Positions 13,301 through 25,986 of a stretch of 64,000 nt of DNA are shown here, piece by piece. The number at the start of each line of letters is the position of its first letter. The stretch's first letter is position 1. A model generated the notes under the pieces. The model was not told the origin of the DNA and made no database searches. It saw nothing but the letters and a program-made list of their open reading frames with translations. This stretch comes from Cliona cf. orientalis. Lineage: Eukaryota > Porifera > Demospongiae > Clionaida > Clionaidae. The position numbers and the translations under genes are program-made. The stretch spans positions 2,280,135 to 2,344,134 of the forward strand of contig OZ005692.1 in NCBI GenBank assembly GCA_963930775.1, written 5' to 3'.

Positions 13301-14613
13301 CTAGGTGAAATTTTGAGAATTTACAAATATTCTGATAGTTATTCTACTGCTGCATGGCGTAATTTCAGGTTTCTGAAAGGGATTTACGAAAACAAATACG
13401 ACAAAAAGATGCCGATATCCATAGATTGAAAGGAGAATTAACAAGAATGCAGGTAATTATTATTTGCAAAGTTTTAGCCTGTACATGTGCAATAACTAAA
13501 GCAATAATAACATTGTTTACTCCTTCAGGATTCTGGCCTCAGTGACAGTACCAAAAGTGGACAAGATCATGGATCTAAAGCTTTTCAGGTATTATAATAG
13601 TAAGAATCTAGATCTGGCCACATTAATTTTGTACACATAATAATTATCGGCTCTATGTGTGAGTCCTTTTATAGATCCCACTTTCCGAAGAAATCAAATC
13701 TTCAAAAAAGATGCTTCAATGGAGAATTGGTGCTAACATTCCAAATCACATGAATTACTACCCAGAAGCTGTGGTAATTAACAGAAGCCAAGTCTATGTA
13801 GGAGCAGGATCAACACATGATTTTCGAGAGCGAGAAGTAGTGATGGTCTATGATATTGAAAAAGATCGGTGGAGTAAATTACCTCCATATGATTGCTATT
13901 GGTTTGGTATGACATCTACTAATGGTGACCGTCACCTTGTACTGGTTGGGGGTGTTGATATACAGTCTGATGCCGACTTCAGAACCAACAAACTTGGAAT
14001 GTGGGACAAGGAAAGGAATAAGTGGGTCTATCCCTATCCTCCAATGCCAACAGCACGCAGTGGGCCTACTGTAGCTACCTTCAGCGACAGGTGGCTGATT
14101 GCAGCAGGAGGGTACAATGAAATCACAGGTCCACTAACAACTGTAGAGATTTTAGATGTCCTATCTTGCCGTTGGTACTCTGCTTCACCACTACCTATTA
14201 ACCAGTTCAAAATGTCATCGGCCATCGTAGGAAACATGTTGTATCTGTTAGGTGGACATGCTTACGGTCTAGGCCAGCAAGTTCTATGTGTCTGTTTAGA
14301 CGATCTCATCTATCAGGCACTTTACCAGGTCACCACGCCATCATCACTATGGAAGAAACTCCCTGATACTCCTGCAACAAAATCCACCGCTCTCTCTCTT
14401 GATGGACACCTATTAGCAGTTGGAGGAGTTTATAGCATGGCCATCCACTTCTACCAGCCTAGTAGCAAGAGCTGGGTTAAGATTTGGGATCTAACTTCAA
14501 ACAAGCAGGAATGTGCCTGCGCAGTTCTTCCCAGTGGAGAAGTATTTATAGCAGGTGGTGATGCAAATTTGGCTATACTTAGTTCTGTAGATATTGGTTC
14601 TTTTGCGCACTGA
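10358..14613 (+). CDS. Protein kinase - coiled coil - kelch protein, divergent copy D (intact)
   Basis: Seven phase-0 exons give about 743 residues: 10358-10474, 10954-11520, 11705-12079, 12624-12713, 13369-13452, 13529-13588 and 13675-14613. The first two exons have the same lengths (117 and 567) as in the minus-strand paralogues. Glycine loop LGIGSYGSV, HRDLTAKN, DFGNS and MPPEA indicate an active kinase fold. The post-kinase exon is longer (125 codons), taking in coiled coil that gene A encodes separately. The 313-codon last exon holds the kelch propeller (QVYVGAG, LVLVGG, LIAAGG, LYLLGG, LAVGG, VFIAGG). It has the opposite orientation to the other copies and is clearly more diverged, so it probably predates the cassette triplication. 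Confidence 0.85.
12303..12530. mobile_element. MITE, TTGAAGGGCTGAG family, copy 1
   Basis: About 228 bp bounded by inverted termini of about 32 bp (TTGAAGGGCTGAGAGCC...; right end GGCTCTCGGCCCTTCAA), inside an intron of kinase-kelch D. A second, more decayed copy lies in reverse orientation near 63727-63965. It has no coding capacity. Confidence 0.8.
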
Positions 14614-15043
14614 ACAATACTATAGCATTATTAAAATTAATTTTTGTGGCATATTATTAGTAGTAGTAGTACTATATTAAAATAATATAGTAGTAGCAGC
14701 ATAATAATTATCATTCCCCATTTATAATATTATTATCATGCCTTGATCTACTATACCTTCAATGGCAGGTTTAACTCAAATTAAAAGCAGTTTCATATTA
14801 ATTAACAGTCAATGTTAGTATCACGATAATGCATTGTTATAACTATTATTTTTATTCAGCCAACAAACTAGTTGCAAACAAAGAATTATAATAACTAAAA
14901 AATGCAATGTCATTCATAATAAAACATGCAATAGCAGTTGCAGTGAGTATAATAAGGAAAACAGAGAGCAACTGCATATGAGACCACCTCAGAGCTAATG
15001 CTCCATATTATAGGAAGCCCAGAAGGGCCCATAAGTAAGTTGA
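14614..15043. other. Non-coding AT-rich spacer
   Basis: Nothing beyond AT-rich sequence with TAATA and TAGTAG runs is seen between the end of kinase-kelch D and a membrane-gene remnant. Confidence 0.5.
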
Positions 15044-15275
15044 GAGGTTTCAAGGCTTGTCATGCATGGGTTTCAGAAGGATATTCTGCACTCAGTTATG
15101 TGATGTGTTTAATTCAAGGGTGGTTAAGGATTAAACCAAAAATCAAGTTGACTACAAATCTTTCTCCGCTCTCTATCAGCTCCTCAGAATTCTATTTGCT
15201 TTAGTAAGTATAATATTATATTGCCATAGTACTAGTACTGAACATATTTAGTCGGTATTACTTTCTACTTTATTG
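15044..15275 (+). pseudogene. Remnant of the multi-pass membrane gene (3' part)
   Basis: The sequence aligns with the part of the block A gene from the VFRACLRFMGF region to the LLRILFALVSI region, with several small indels that break the frame (for example the GTGG before GATATTCTGC is missing). The downstream D unit follows. It marks a further cassette copy that has been almost entirely lost. Confidence 0.75.
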
Positions 15276-15714
15276 GAATTTGTAATTAAAACTGACGTAA
15301 GGATCTGGACATAAAATGACTTAGGGATCGCCCAGGCTCCTCCTTGAATCCAATCCTGGAATGCCTAGTCCCCTGCATGGGGCTGTGATACTGAAGTCTA
15401 TTAAACTGGCTGTGGTAATAATATATATTAATGTTCACAGTCTACCTTACCAATATTTTAGCTTGGAAAATAGATTACATTGCCCCCCTTCCATTGACAG
15501 ACCCACAATCTTTCAGTTGTTCGCACTCAGTGACACATACTTTCTTGCGCGAGAGAGGCACTTTGCTTGCAATTGGGCACACATTTCGCTGCCTGCATGC
15601 TTGCCGTATTATGTACATGTACATAGTACACCTATAATATCAATCATGTAATCGCAATTATTATGATAATGAACACACTCAAACCTATTAATTCCGTATG
15701 ATTCTCAGTGTTGA
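15276..15714. repeat. Downstream unit D2 and spacer
   Basis: Contains the D unit (GGATCTGG...CTTAGGGATCGCCCAGGCTCCTCCTTG and GGGGCTGTGATACTGAAG parts), matching copies after 24762 and after 49631. The remainder up to the end of kinase-kelch B has no supported gene. Confidence 0.55.
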
Positions 15715-18700
15715 TTATATGATCCTAGGCTTTCCAATGTCTACACAGCAGCTGGTACCAATGCCACGTGCATAACCACCAACAATAAAAAGCTCACCAC
15801 TAGGGAGAATGGTACAGGCACACTGATGTCGTTCAATAGGCATTTCCTCAGCTTTGATCCAACTCTTACTGCTCGGCTGGTAGGCATACAGGGACTTTTG
15901 AACATGCCCCCCACCAAGTGCTATCAGTGTTCCATGTAGAGTGGTAGCAGTGGATCCTTCTAACGAAATTATGGTAGGAAGGAGATTCCAAACTAAGTCT
16001 TGAGGCTCTGTTGGAGTCACTGATAGAGATGCTGTAATAATGAGATCATCTAAAGATGCACAAAGTACTCTCTCTGTGTATCCAAAACCATCTATTAGGT
16101 ACCACATGTTCCCAATGACTGCAGTTGATAATTTGTACTGCTTGTGTGACGGAGGCATAGGCGCACCATGGAACCATTTTCCAGCAACGACATCTAGAAT
16201 TTCAACTGATTCCAGTGAACCCCTACCATCAAACCCTCCAGCCACCACTATCCACCTCCTGTTGTAAGTGACCACTGCTGGTCCACTGCGTGCCACATTC
16301 ATCGGTGGAAAGGGATGCGTCCATTTCTGAGATTCTTCGCTCCAAACTCCCACTAAATTTGTTCTCTCATCTACAGTACCAGTGCCACCGACCAGAACTA
16401 ACTGATTATTGAGTGATGTCATTCCAAACCAATAAACTTGGTATGGAGGTAACAAGCTCCATTCATCTTGCTCAATGCTATAAACCATCACAGTTTCGTC
16501 ACTACCATTAACAGATTCTGATCCTGATCCCCCTCCAACATACACTTTTCCTTCAATAACAACTGCTTCAGGGTAGTATGTCATCGAGTAAGGCATATCC
16601 TTGGTACGTCTCCATTCCAGCTCCAAAGGAAGTCTCAGATCCAAAAGCGGGGTCTGCAATGCAATAATTATATATAGCAATCAATGTGCTACATCATGTG
16701 GGGAAACTGCAATAATGGCTTGATTGGCATAGAGAGAGTCTCAGAATACAATCACTAACATCCTACCCTAGCCTCACTCATTGGTATTATGAATAAATTA
16801 TTTGACTATCAAATTCATGTATGATAATAACATCAGAAGGTGGTTTGATGTTGGTTAAGTAAGTACCTGTATAGCTCCTTCACCTTGACTTTCTGCAATA
16901 TTATGCACACCAGATTCCTGAGATTCCTATACGATGGCCATAACAGCCAATATAATAATTATTCACAAATACATGCAGTAGCTGTTACTAACCAGTGTTC
17001 TCTGTAGCTGTGCCCGACATTGTACAAGTTCTTGACGTAGTTGACCATTTTCAGCCCACTTTTCCTGCATTTCAACTCGTAGGCCCGCTAAAGAATCCTG
17101 CATCAATAATTATTAACGATAATGTAGTTAATTACAGCATGTGTATTACATGTATACCCTAAGCTGACGAATTTCTTCTTGAAGCAATGAAGTCTTCTGC
17201 TGATGCTCGATATCCTTTTGTTGTAGTTCCAACCGATACATTCTTTCAATATCCTGTATTAAATTTTATGCGTACACACAATCATACAACAGAGGTATAT
17301 ATGACCCTCCACAAGCGTAATACACTCTTGATCTTGATTCTGAGATACAGGCCAAAACTTCATAGATTGATAGAGGAATCACTTACGTAAAATCTACTTT
17401 GTAGCTTCTAGAATGCTATATTTACCAAGCCATGGCTCAGAGAAGTCAGGCAGGTGTAGCATAGTCTAAGAAGTTGACTCCAGGATGATTCTATACCCAC
17501 TACGTTTGTGCATAGTTTGACACGTGGTAAGTGCTCAGTATACACCGGGTAAGCATCCAGGTAGTGAAAAAAATTGCGAGATATGAAAGAACACCCATGG
17601 GTGCTTACCCGGGACACTACAGTAGCTACGTGCCAACCTCCAGTTGTTGTCGTAGTTGTACAGTCTCCTCTGTTTTCATCTCTAATTCATTGGTCATCGT
17701 TCTCATCTGAACATCCCGTCCAACTAGCTCTTTTGTGATGGTCACCTGTCTCACAGCATCCAGCTTTGAAAATTTGCCGTATGGACCTTCAGCAGCAAAT
17801 CTCACTTCCTCCAGTGATGCCTTCAGCTGCTCCGTTGTCGGTCGTCTTGATGGAGCATTCTGTAGACATTGTTTCACCATCTGTGCCAATGGGTGTTGCT
17901 TTCCATCATGGAGCTCCTTTTCTAGTAGGTTGATGTACTCTCTTCGACGCTCTACCTCAGAACGCCCCAATACAATATCAGAATTGTTGGGGTCAGGATA
18001 TGTGGATTCAAGAAGATCACCAGGAAATGTCTGTACATGTATATATGATGCACAGTTATAGCTAATAAGGTATATCCCACATCCTGTGTGGCAGCCATTA
18101 ACTTTAAAGTAGCTATATAGATATAATGAATTCTTATTAGTGTTCCCACAAATATGCGGGTGTTGCCACCATGCTAGCCACCACAGCCAAAATGAATGGT
18201 TGTTTTGACATAATGTTGGTGAGTATTAAAATTTATTGGCGACTATAAACTCAGTATGTGTATGCATAATATTTTATTGTTAATGATTAGCTTCATGCCT
18301 AGTTATTCATCACTTTCAATGACAAACATCAATCAGTATTTCAGATTCAGTGTAAACAAGCTAGACTTATAATCTTACTCATGCGTGCTCAAAGGTAGGG
18401 TAGGACTTAGCAGAAAAAGTACAATTCTCAGACACAAGTTTAGTGATTATGCTACTCAAGGACCTGAAATGACTCAAAACAAACTAAAAACAACCACATC
18501 ACATTAAATTTTCTGCAGTGGGCCGGCACCGTGTGCACATGCAATGGAGTGCAGCCTAAAGCTAGCCTATAAGAATAATAATATTATGGTGAGGTACACA
18601 AAGCTATAACCTCGTTCCTAGACCCTCTAAATGGACGAGAAATATGGTCTGGAGATAATAATATTATTATTAGTACAAAATTTACTTGAATCAATGTAAA

Positions 18701-19521
18701 GAGAGTGAGATGACCAAATGAGAAGACATCAAGGCTGGGGCCGTAGCGAGATGATGACGAAAGTGCTTCAGGAGGCATGTACAATGGAGTACCTGGTAAT
18801 CGAGACATCGTTTGAGCTAACTGGCCTGGTTGCAGATTGACGATACGAGAGTTCCCAAAATCAGTGATTTTGGCAACAAAAGATGAAGTCAGTAGCACAT
18901 TCTTTGCCGTCAGATCCCTGTGGACAATTTGAGGATTGTGGTGATGCAAGTAAAGAAGACCTCGAACAACGTCTTTCAACATTGATACTTTCAAGATGAG
19001 TGGAATGTTGGGAACGCTCTCAAGCAGATCATCTAAACTCCCATCTAGTCTCTCCATCAGCAGCACAGGGAGTTGGCAGTTGGGGAGGAAACACACACCC
19101 AGGAACAGCGTGATGTTGGGGTGACGAAGGTCAGACATCAGCTGACACTAGCTCCTGCACGTATTTGCTAGCCATATCCTGCATGTACTCCAATATTTCC
19201 AGCATCGAGTAAAGCCTCGTGGATCTTCTTTCCAGCACATATCAGGCCATTTACCTCGATCTGCATGTGGGGATTGCCTCAAACTGATCCATATAATATT
19301 ATTTACAAATGAATCTAGCTAGTTTACTGACATACCATGCACGTCAATGATCATGAGCTACCCGGCTTATTGAATCATTTTCGTACATGTCAACGTATAC
19401 GTACCTCCTCTACTGATCCGTAGGATCCGGAGCCCAGCTGCCTCCCCGTGGCGCTTCCATTCACCAGGAATCGAGCTAGATTTTGGTCACTTCGGAGAGT
19501 CTGGAATCGTCGTTCAGCCAT
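15715..19521 (-). pseudogene. Kinase - coiled coil - kelch gene, block B (kinase exon frameshifted)
   Basis: Exons map to 19405-19521, 18686-19260, 17638-18030, 17158-17253, 16993-17097, 16867-16926 and 15715-16653, all otherwise phase 0 with GT-AG borders. Exon 2 is 575 bases where three paralogues have 567 (or 568): four extra bases (TAGC/AGCT) near 19150 and four (CATG/GCAT) near 19181. Together they shift the frame upstream of MSDLRHPN, so HRDLTAKN and DFG are intact but not joined in frame to the glycine loop. Everything downstream, including a 313-codon kelch exon, is open. Without the lesions the protein would be about 758 residues. It is either a recent pseudogene, an assembly error, or expressed from an internal start. 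Confidence 0.75.
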
Positions 19522-19640
19522 GATGCTACTTTATAATTGTAGGGGTGTGGTCGAATTCATTTGTGCGCATGCTCACAGCTCGAGGTACGTACAAGTATAT
19601 ACAATGGTTGTATTATACATTTAGCTAGCCTCACCCCCAT

Positions 19641-19705
19641 GCCATCCCACGTTTTATTAAAATTTTAATGTTTAATTCATGCAGACATCGAAAACGTGGG
19701 ATGGC
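19641..19705. repeat. Short inverted repeat, block B
   Basis: GCCATCCCACGTTTT and AAAACGTGGGATGGC face each other across about 35 bases. It is the counterpart of the structure at 4921-4980. Confidence 0.65.
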
Positions 19706-19862
19706 CTGGAAACGAGGACAAGCAACTTAATTAATAATAATATTATACTGTGATTGTGATCAACTATTAAACGATTGCAGGCAAACAAAAACTTACAGTG
19801 ATTGCTACAGGGAAAATACCTATTAAAATTAATAGCTAGATAGTAATAATATTATTGTGAAC

Positions 19863-22249
19863 TCAAAATATATTAGCAGTGGAAAGCCATGGCTTTGGTG
19901 TGGATTTGCATTTCACTGACATCCTGAAGTATAAACAGTCATCCTTGAGGTATTGACGATTAAAAATGGCTTGGTTATCAAGAGACGACTGCAAAAAATA
20001 TTTTCGATAACCATGACCAGTAATTGCTCTATCACCATCTTCTACTCTGTTGCCACTATTAGACCTTGAAAAATCAATACTCATAGAGTGATGGTAGCAA
20101 TCCTTCAGCTGATTTAGTAATTCTACTTCAACTGTTCCAGTGAAGGGCCAGGGAAGGTGATCGTCATTATCTCCACGCATGAGGTAAACATACACTGATA
20201 GATGGGTGCCGTTTCCACTTCCACTTCCATTGGCATGCACCTTAATACATAGTTTGTAGCCTCCAGGACTGGAGTAAAATGGTGGGCTATACACATAGTC
20301 ATTATTAGACTTACGCTCAGCATACTTCATAAATTTGAATGCGTTCAGGTACATGTATGTCTGGTTTTGGGTTGAAACAGGAATAGACCATGCTACCGTT
20401 GCTCGAGTATATGACTCAGGAATGTCACTGGGTGATGTTTCACCACATACTTGTGCTTCTAATTTAACTTTCAGTTCATTAATCTCCTTGCTTTGGGCAG
20501 TTACGATACTTTGAAATTGTGTCAAGATGTTTTCCTGCTTTTTGACCATTTTCTCTAACTCTAAAAGGGCTTTCAGTTCAGCAACTCTCTCATTAGTCCT
20601 AGATAGATCACGCTTAAGGATTTCTAAAGTCATATGGTCCTCAAACATTTGTTGTTCTAATTTCGGCACAGCATCAATAGCCAACTCAAGGTGATGTTGC
20701 CGATCTTTCTCATGTTTTATTAAATCTTTACGAGGAACTTTCACCATACAGCCAATTTTGGCATATTTGCATGGAACCATTTCGAATTCGCAAAATTTGA
20801 TACGGTGTGATGCGAGTTCACACCTTGCAACAAGGCAAAAGCAGCCATTGTTGGAACAAGGAATTTCCATAAGTGGGCATTTTTCAAGGTGAGTTGTCGT
20901 CCGCTCTTCATATTCGCCACTCTCCTCACAATGGGGGCAAACATACTGACGTCTTGGGCACTCCTCTGTTTTATGCTTCTCCATGTTTTTACACAGAATC
21001 TTATCTCCACCATCACACTCGTTAGGACAGGACAGAAATGAGTAGTCACAGGCACTTAGATGTTCACCCAATGCACGAAGCTCACCAATCCATTTACAGC
21101 CTTTATCTGTATTGTCGCACTTAATTTTCATCTCCTTGATATTCCTGTCGCCTAAAGTATTAAATATATAGCAAATTATAGCTACAAAATGCTGTACATG
21201 TGCATGCATGCAGGTAAAATACTACCCAGAAGTGATACTAAAGCTTAAGAGTTTAATGTTTGAAACCGTCAAAAAGTGGACAGCTAGCTCAGTATAGTCA
21301 TAATTAGCCTCGTACCCAGGCCCTTTGAGGAGGAGGAGGAGAAAGGGCCTGGTACACACTGTGTGCGCATGCGTTATTTTCCCAGTAAAAGCTGGGAATT
21401 CGTATTTTTGTCCGCTTATCTGTCCGTGAACCTTGACCTCAGGTATATGCCTAAAAATCATTTTTGCTGGCAGCGTTTCGGGCTCAAGACGCCTACTGTG
21501 ACCAATTTAGCTATCACAAGCGAGCAATATCGACAGAAGAATAATAAAGAAGCTATGAGAAGGACATCGACTCACGTTTAGTCGACTTTTTTTATGAAAA
21601 AATGGAAGTATCGACACCGAGGCAATTGTCCAACGGCAGCGAAGGGACTTTGTCAGATCTCTGAAGCTCAAGAAGGTTTATTTAAGGTCAAATGAGAGTG
21701 AAGAAAGTCTTCCGTACGATATTCTTGAGAAATATCCAGTCTGTAGGCTTCACCGACTTCGGATGCCATGGGATGCTTAGTATACGTTGTCCGTACACGT
21801 CCGACCGCGTGGTAACGCCAATATCCGGCGATCTATACTAGAAAATGCTCCGTAAACTTCGCGCATGCGCGTACAGTGTGTACCAGGCCCTTTCTCCTCC
21901 TCCTCCTCAAAGGGCCTGGGTACGAGGCTAAGTCATAATCTACATGTACACCACAAGCAGTTTTTTTGTTTTGTTTTTTATCGGGTGTGCTATATTATAT
22001 GTCTAACTTACTCCTTTTATCAGGAAAGCAGTTTATGTCTCCTCGACATCCTGGACACTTGCTGGAGTGCTTTTTGAGCTCATCAATACACGTCTCACAG
22101 AACACCTTCCCGCAGCAGGTAGACTGTTGAGGATCTCTGGCTGCCAGTAGACAGATCAGGCAAAGAAGCTCGTTAGGTACTGGATCCACGAACTTATGAT
22201 CATAGCCTTTTTCTTCTTTAGCTCTTAAATTTTGAGCGGTTGATGCCAT
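19863..22249 (-). CDS. RING - TRAF zinc finger - MATH protein, block B (intact)
   Basis: Two exons, 22012-22249 and 19863-21151, give 508 residues with the same phase-1 split serine as the block A copy. The RING (LLCLIC, CCGKVFCETC, CPGC), the TRAF zinc-finger array (GCKWIGEL, HLSACDY, CPNECDGG, CPHCEESGEYEE), a coiled coil near 235-330 and a C-terminal MATH domain are all present. Relative to A it has gained a few residues near the coiled coil (QNQTYMYLNAF) and lost a short stretch before it. Its intron holds a 626-bp foldback element, which should not disturb splicing as both splice sites are intact. It is the only block B gene without a frame lesion. Presumed cytoplasmic adaptor and E3 ligase. 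Confidence 0.87.
21305..21930. mobile_element. Foldback element with 9-bp target duplication (copy 1)
   Basis: Inverted termini of roughly 70 bp start TAGCCTCGTACCCAGGCCC and end GGGTACGAGGCTA. The direct repeat AGTCATAAT at 21296-21304 and 21931-21939 is an exact 9-bp target duplication. The block A intron lacks it, so it inserted after duplication. It has no transposase. The 9-bp duplication and long foldback arms resemble Mutator-class non-autonomous elements. Confidence 0.9.
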
Positions 22250-23137
22250 CTCGTCTCGCGCACCGTCACACTCTTCTCTGAGAAATTTTCTCGACCCCAC
22301 CCCCAAAGGAATCGTCCTCATGCCCAATCCCCATGCGGATTGGGCCGGGGGCTGGGGGTCAATATTAATATTATACGCACTATACTGACGACCTTTTACC
22401 ATATAATCTTGGAGTGGAGAGGGAGAGACAGAGAGAGGGAGGCTAGCTATGGAGAGGGAGAGAGAATACTACTATAGCTATTAATAAACTATTATAATTA
22501 TTAAATTTTGGTAGACATATGCATGATATTGTAGTGAATATCCAGAGTAGAAAGATGACCGTCAGAGATTGCAATTTGGAATTGGAAAAGTCAAGATATG
22601 TAATAAAAAAATCTGTATTGGCCATGGAAATTAAAACAGAAAAGGAAAATTCAGTAAAGTAGGAGCTAGTAATGAGCACGATAAAATTGGTAGCTAGTGG
22701 ACATGGCTAGCTAGGCTTGATGTGCATGGTCATTTGTTCACTGTTTATAGCTAGTCACAATCAGGTTACTGGAAATTTGGGACTCTCAAAATAATAACCA
22801 TGCTACATACTGTGGGCATCGGACCAAGAAACTCAAATAGACAATAATTGACAATTATACTACCATTGTTATTGTAAAGAATTTGTAAAATACATAATAA
22901 TTAGTACAGTATAGTAGCTAGTAACAAATATTACACATGTACCTGTAGAATAATATCTGATATCTTTGGGCATATATATTATATGGGGGGGGGGGGGATA
23001 TAATATTATTATAGTGTCAAAAGTACATCATGCACTGTTGGGAGATCCGGACTTGAATAATCGATCGAACATCATCCCTGTCAGCTATATAGCTAGCTAG
23101 TTCAATCTCCAATTGCAAGTTATCATGAGCAGGTACA
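22250..23137. other. Bidirectional intergenic region of block B
   Basis: Counterpart of 6954-7895, with the GGTAAAAGGTCGTCA motif at 22386-22400 and a poly-G run of 13 at 22985-22997, upstream of the membrane-protein start. No gene is seen. Confidence 0.6.
22386..22400 (-). promoter_or_regulatory. GGTAAAAGGTCGTCA motif upstream of TRAF B
   Basis: An exact match on the minus strand, 137 bp upstream of the start codon and followed by GTATAGTGCGTATA. Position and sequence match blocks A and C. Confidence 0.5.
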
Positions 23138-24762
23138 ATGCTAGTCTGCTATATTATTCGAATTCTATGTATTGCAATCATTCATATTGCTTTGGTAGTC
23201 TCTTCTGCTGATACAGAGGCTAACTCTTCATGTCCACTTTGGTATTGGTTCAATGAGAGAAGTGGCAACTGTGAGTGCTGTACCGTGACCAAGATAATAT
23301 ATACAAGAGTATTATGTCACACAACTAATAATTATTTGGAGATATACCGTGGTCACTGTATGACCTGGAATAATGTCACTAAGGATGTCGAAGTTGGTCG
23401 CTGTCTGTTCATTTATCAAGACAAAAGACACATGTGTGATTATAATCATAAGTTAGTGTATCGTATTCCTACAAACATATCTGGATCTGAACTAAACAGA
23501 TTCATGTGCAGTGGTTACAACAGACTCAGTGTAGACAGTGCATTGAAGGCTATGGACCAGCCTTGTTCTCAGATGGGGTCACATGCGCTGACTGTTCAAA
23601 ACACAGGTACCACTGGATTCTATATTTCGTTTTTCAGTTATCTATGGTAACCATTATGTATTTGGCTGTGGTCCTGTTTGAGATCAATGGAACTGCCAGC
23701 CCATTCAATGTTATCATTACATATATTCAGTTAGGTATTAATGGCATCAAAGTTGGCTCTGGACTGTATGTGGCCTCAGCATGTAATTTGAGTAGAAAAT
23801 TTCCGCAATATTTCTTAACACTATTTGGCATATGGAATTTGGACTTTTTTCGTCTCGTTCTTCCACCCGTATGTATTAGTACATTCATTAAAGCAATAGA
23901 TATTCTTCTCTTTGACTACATCATAGCCTTTTTTCCACTGCTTATCACTGTTTTTGTCCTAGTGGGTATAGAGCTTTACGACAGGAACTGTCGTGTGGCT
24001 GTTTGTCTCTCCACCCCATTGAAGGTGCTCTGTCATAAAAGAAACTGGAATCCCAAGAAAGCTATACTTAAAACCTGTGCCACATTTCTTCTTCTTTCTT
24101 ACTCCAAGATTCTATTTGTATCCATTAATCTTATTTTTGCTGTCCCCTTGCACAATTGCAGTAGTACCAGTAGTTCGAACACTCTATTGCTTTATGATCC
24201 ATCAATTAGATTTCTTCATTCAAATCACATTCCATATGTGGTTCTTGCACTGTCTATCATAGCAGTCTTTGTTGTTCTACCGCCACTACTTTTGCTTCTT
24301 TATCCTACGAGAGTTTTCAGGGCTTGTCTAAGATTCATGGGTTTCAGAAGGTGGGATATTCTGCACTTAGTCGTGGACGTGTTTCAAGGATGGTTTAAGG
24401 ATAAAACCGAAAACCAAGTTGACCACAGATCTTTCTCCGCTCTCTATATGCTCCTCAGAATCTTATTTGCTTTAGTAAGTATTGCCATAGTACTGAACAT
24501 ATTCAGTCATTATTACTGGTACTTTATTGGAGTGTTCCATATTCTCCTGGGAACCTTGTTCCTCACGATTAAGCCGTATAAGAAGAAGTGGATGAATAAT
24601 GCTGATGGATTATTTCTTTTCACTTTGGGAGCACTGATGATTACAAAACATCATGGTGAGAAATTTACTTTCATTATGGGAGCTGTGATCGTAACCTTGG
24701 TAATGGCTTCTGCTTTGCTGTACTTCATTTTTACTTGTGCAACTAAATGCAAAAATCAATGA
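23138..24762 (+). pseudogene. Multi-pass membrane protein, block B (7-bp deletion)
   Basis: The frame opens like block A (signal peptide, Cys-rich ectodomain) but near 23526 seven bases (GAGGGAG in A) are missing, shifting the frame; the rest of the protein is open in another frame from about 23506 to 24762. Six bases encoding two residues (TL in A) are also absent at about 23658, without frame effect. All later hydrophobic segments are preserved, so the lesion is recent or a sequence error. Intact length would be about 541 residues. Confidence 0.8.
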
Positions 24763-25741
24763 TCCTAGTATTGTACTCGTTAAAATACAGTGCATCATGC
24801 AAAATTAATGGATAGTAATTGTGATTTTTTGGTCCAATTATGCACACATGATTACTATGAGGAAGTGTGGAAGAAGATAGCTAGCTAGCCATAATATTAT
24901 TTTTTATGTATGTACTAAACCTATGGCATTGTTTAGAAAGTAGATTGTTCATCTGCTTATGAGCTACATTATGGTTCTTGTTCTAGCTCCACAGCTGTTT
25001 CCATAATATTATAATAATATTATTATGTACAATTCAACATTGAAGTCCACAGCATTTTCGAACCTCCTGTCCCAGCTCAATAAAATTAATAGTAATTTTG
25101 GTAGGCATTTAATTTACTGGGGTTGACATTAATGTTAATTGTCAGGGGTAGTATCACCTCTGGAATTTGTACTTGTAACTGACATAAGGTTCTGGGCATA
25201 ACATTAATGGCTTAGGGGTTGCCCAGGCTCCTCCTTGCATCCTGGAATGCCTGTTCTCCCTGGGGCTGTAATACAGAAGCTTATTAAACTGGCTGTGGTA
25301 ACGTTCCAGCTTCGGGCTTGGAAAATGGATTATACCCCCCCCCCACCCCTTTAAGTTGATATGTTAGCCTTAGTAGTGCCCTGATGGCACAGGCCCACAA
25401 CCTTTCAATTATTTGCACTCATGATTATTTTCTCGTACAAGAGAGATATTTTGTTCGCAATTTAATTGGGCATACGTTTCGCTGCCTGCTTGCCGTGTTA
25501 CCGGTATATTGTCACCAGGGTTTGATAGTGGAAGATACACTTTCATGACAGCAAGGGTCAACCACATCAGGAATCAAATTTCTTGTGTTAGAATTGGTTA
25601 CACTAACTTGTAGTGATTCAACAACTATAAAAGTATACCTATAGAAAACTCGCAATTCGCAATTAATAGATACTCGCAATTAAAACCCGACGTACGGTAG
25701 CTAACTTTAAGTACACCTATTATTATGTTATTGAAATTAAA
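24763..25741. repeat. Downstream unit D3 and spacer
   Basis: Contains the D unit at about 25065-25330 (TTTTGGTAGGCATT, GCCCAGGCTCCTCCTTG, GGGGCTGTAATACAGAAG). The rest is AT-rich with no supported gene. Confidence 0.55.
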
Positions 25742-25858
25742 TTAAAGTTTCAATAATAACTTCTTAAAAGACATCAAGTTATTTACACTGGTCATGTCCT
25801 CTGGTAACCCATTCCACAGGCCCAGGGCATTAGGAAAGAAAGAATATTGATATGCTAA
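25742..25858 (-). pseudogene. Non-LTR retrotransposon reverse-transcriptase tail fragment
   Basis: The minus strand encodes YSFFPNALGLWNGLPEDM followed by a SFKKLLLKL-stop ending. This pattern (SFFPRT..WN.LP.....SFK..L) is typical of the C-terminal end of CR1/jockey-like reverse transcriptase polyproteins. Upstream sequence is degenerate, so this is a short relic. Confidence 0.6.
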
Positions 25859-25986
25859 TATTGATCATGAACACACTTATTTTTTACTATAGGACTATTA
25901 ACAATTATTTGATTTATGTCATTGTGGTAGTTATCTAAATAGTACAATGTGGCACTATATTGATTCCATATGATTCTCAGTGTTAA

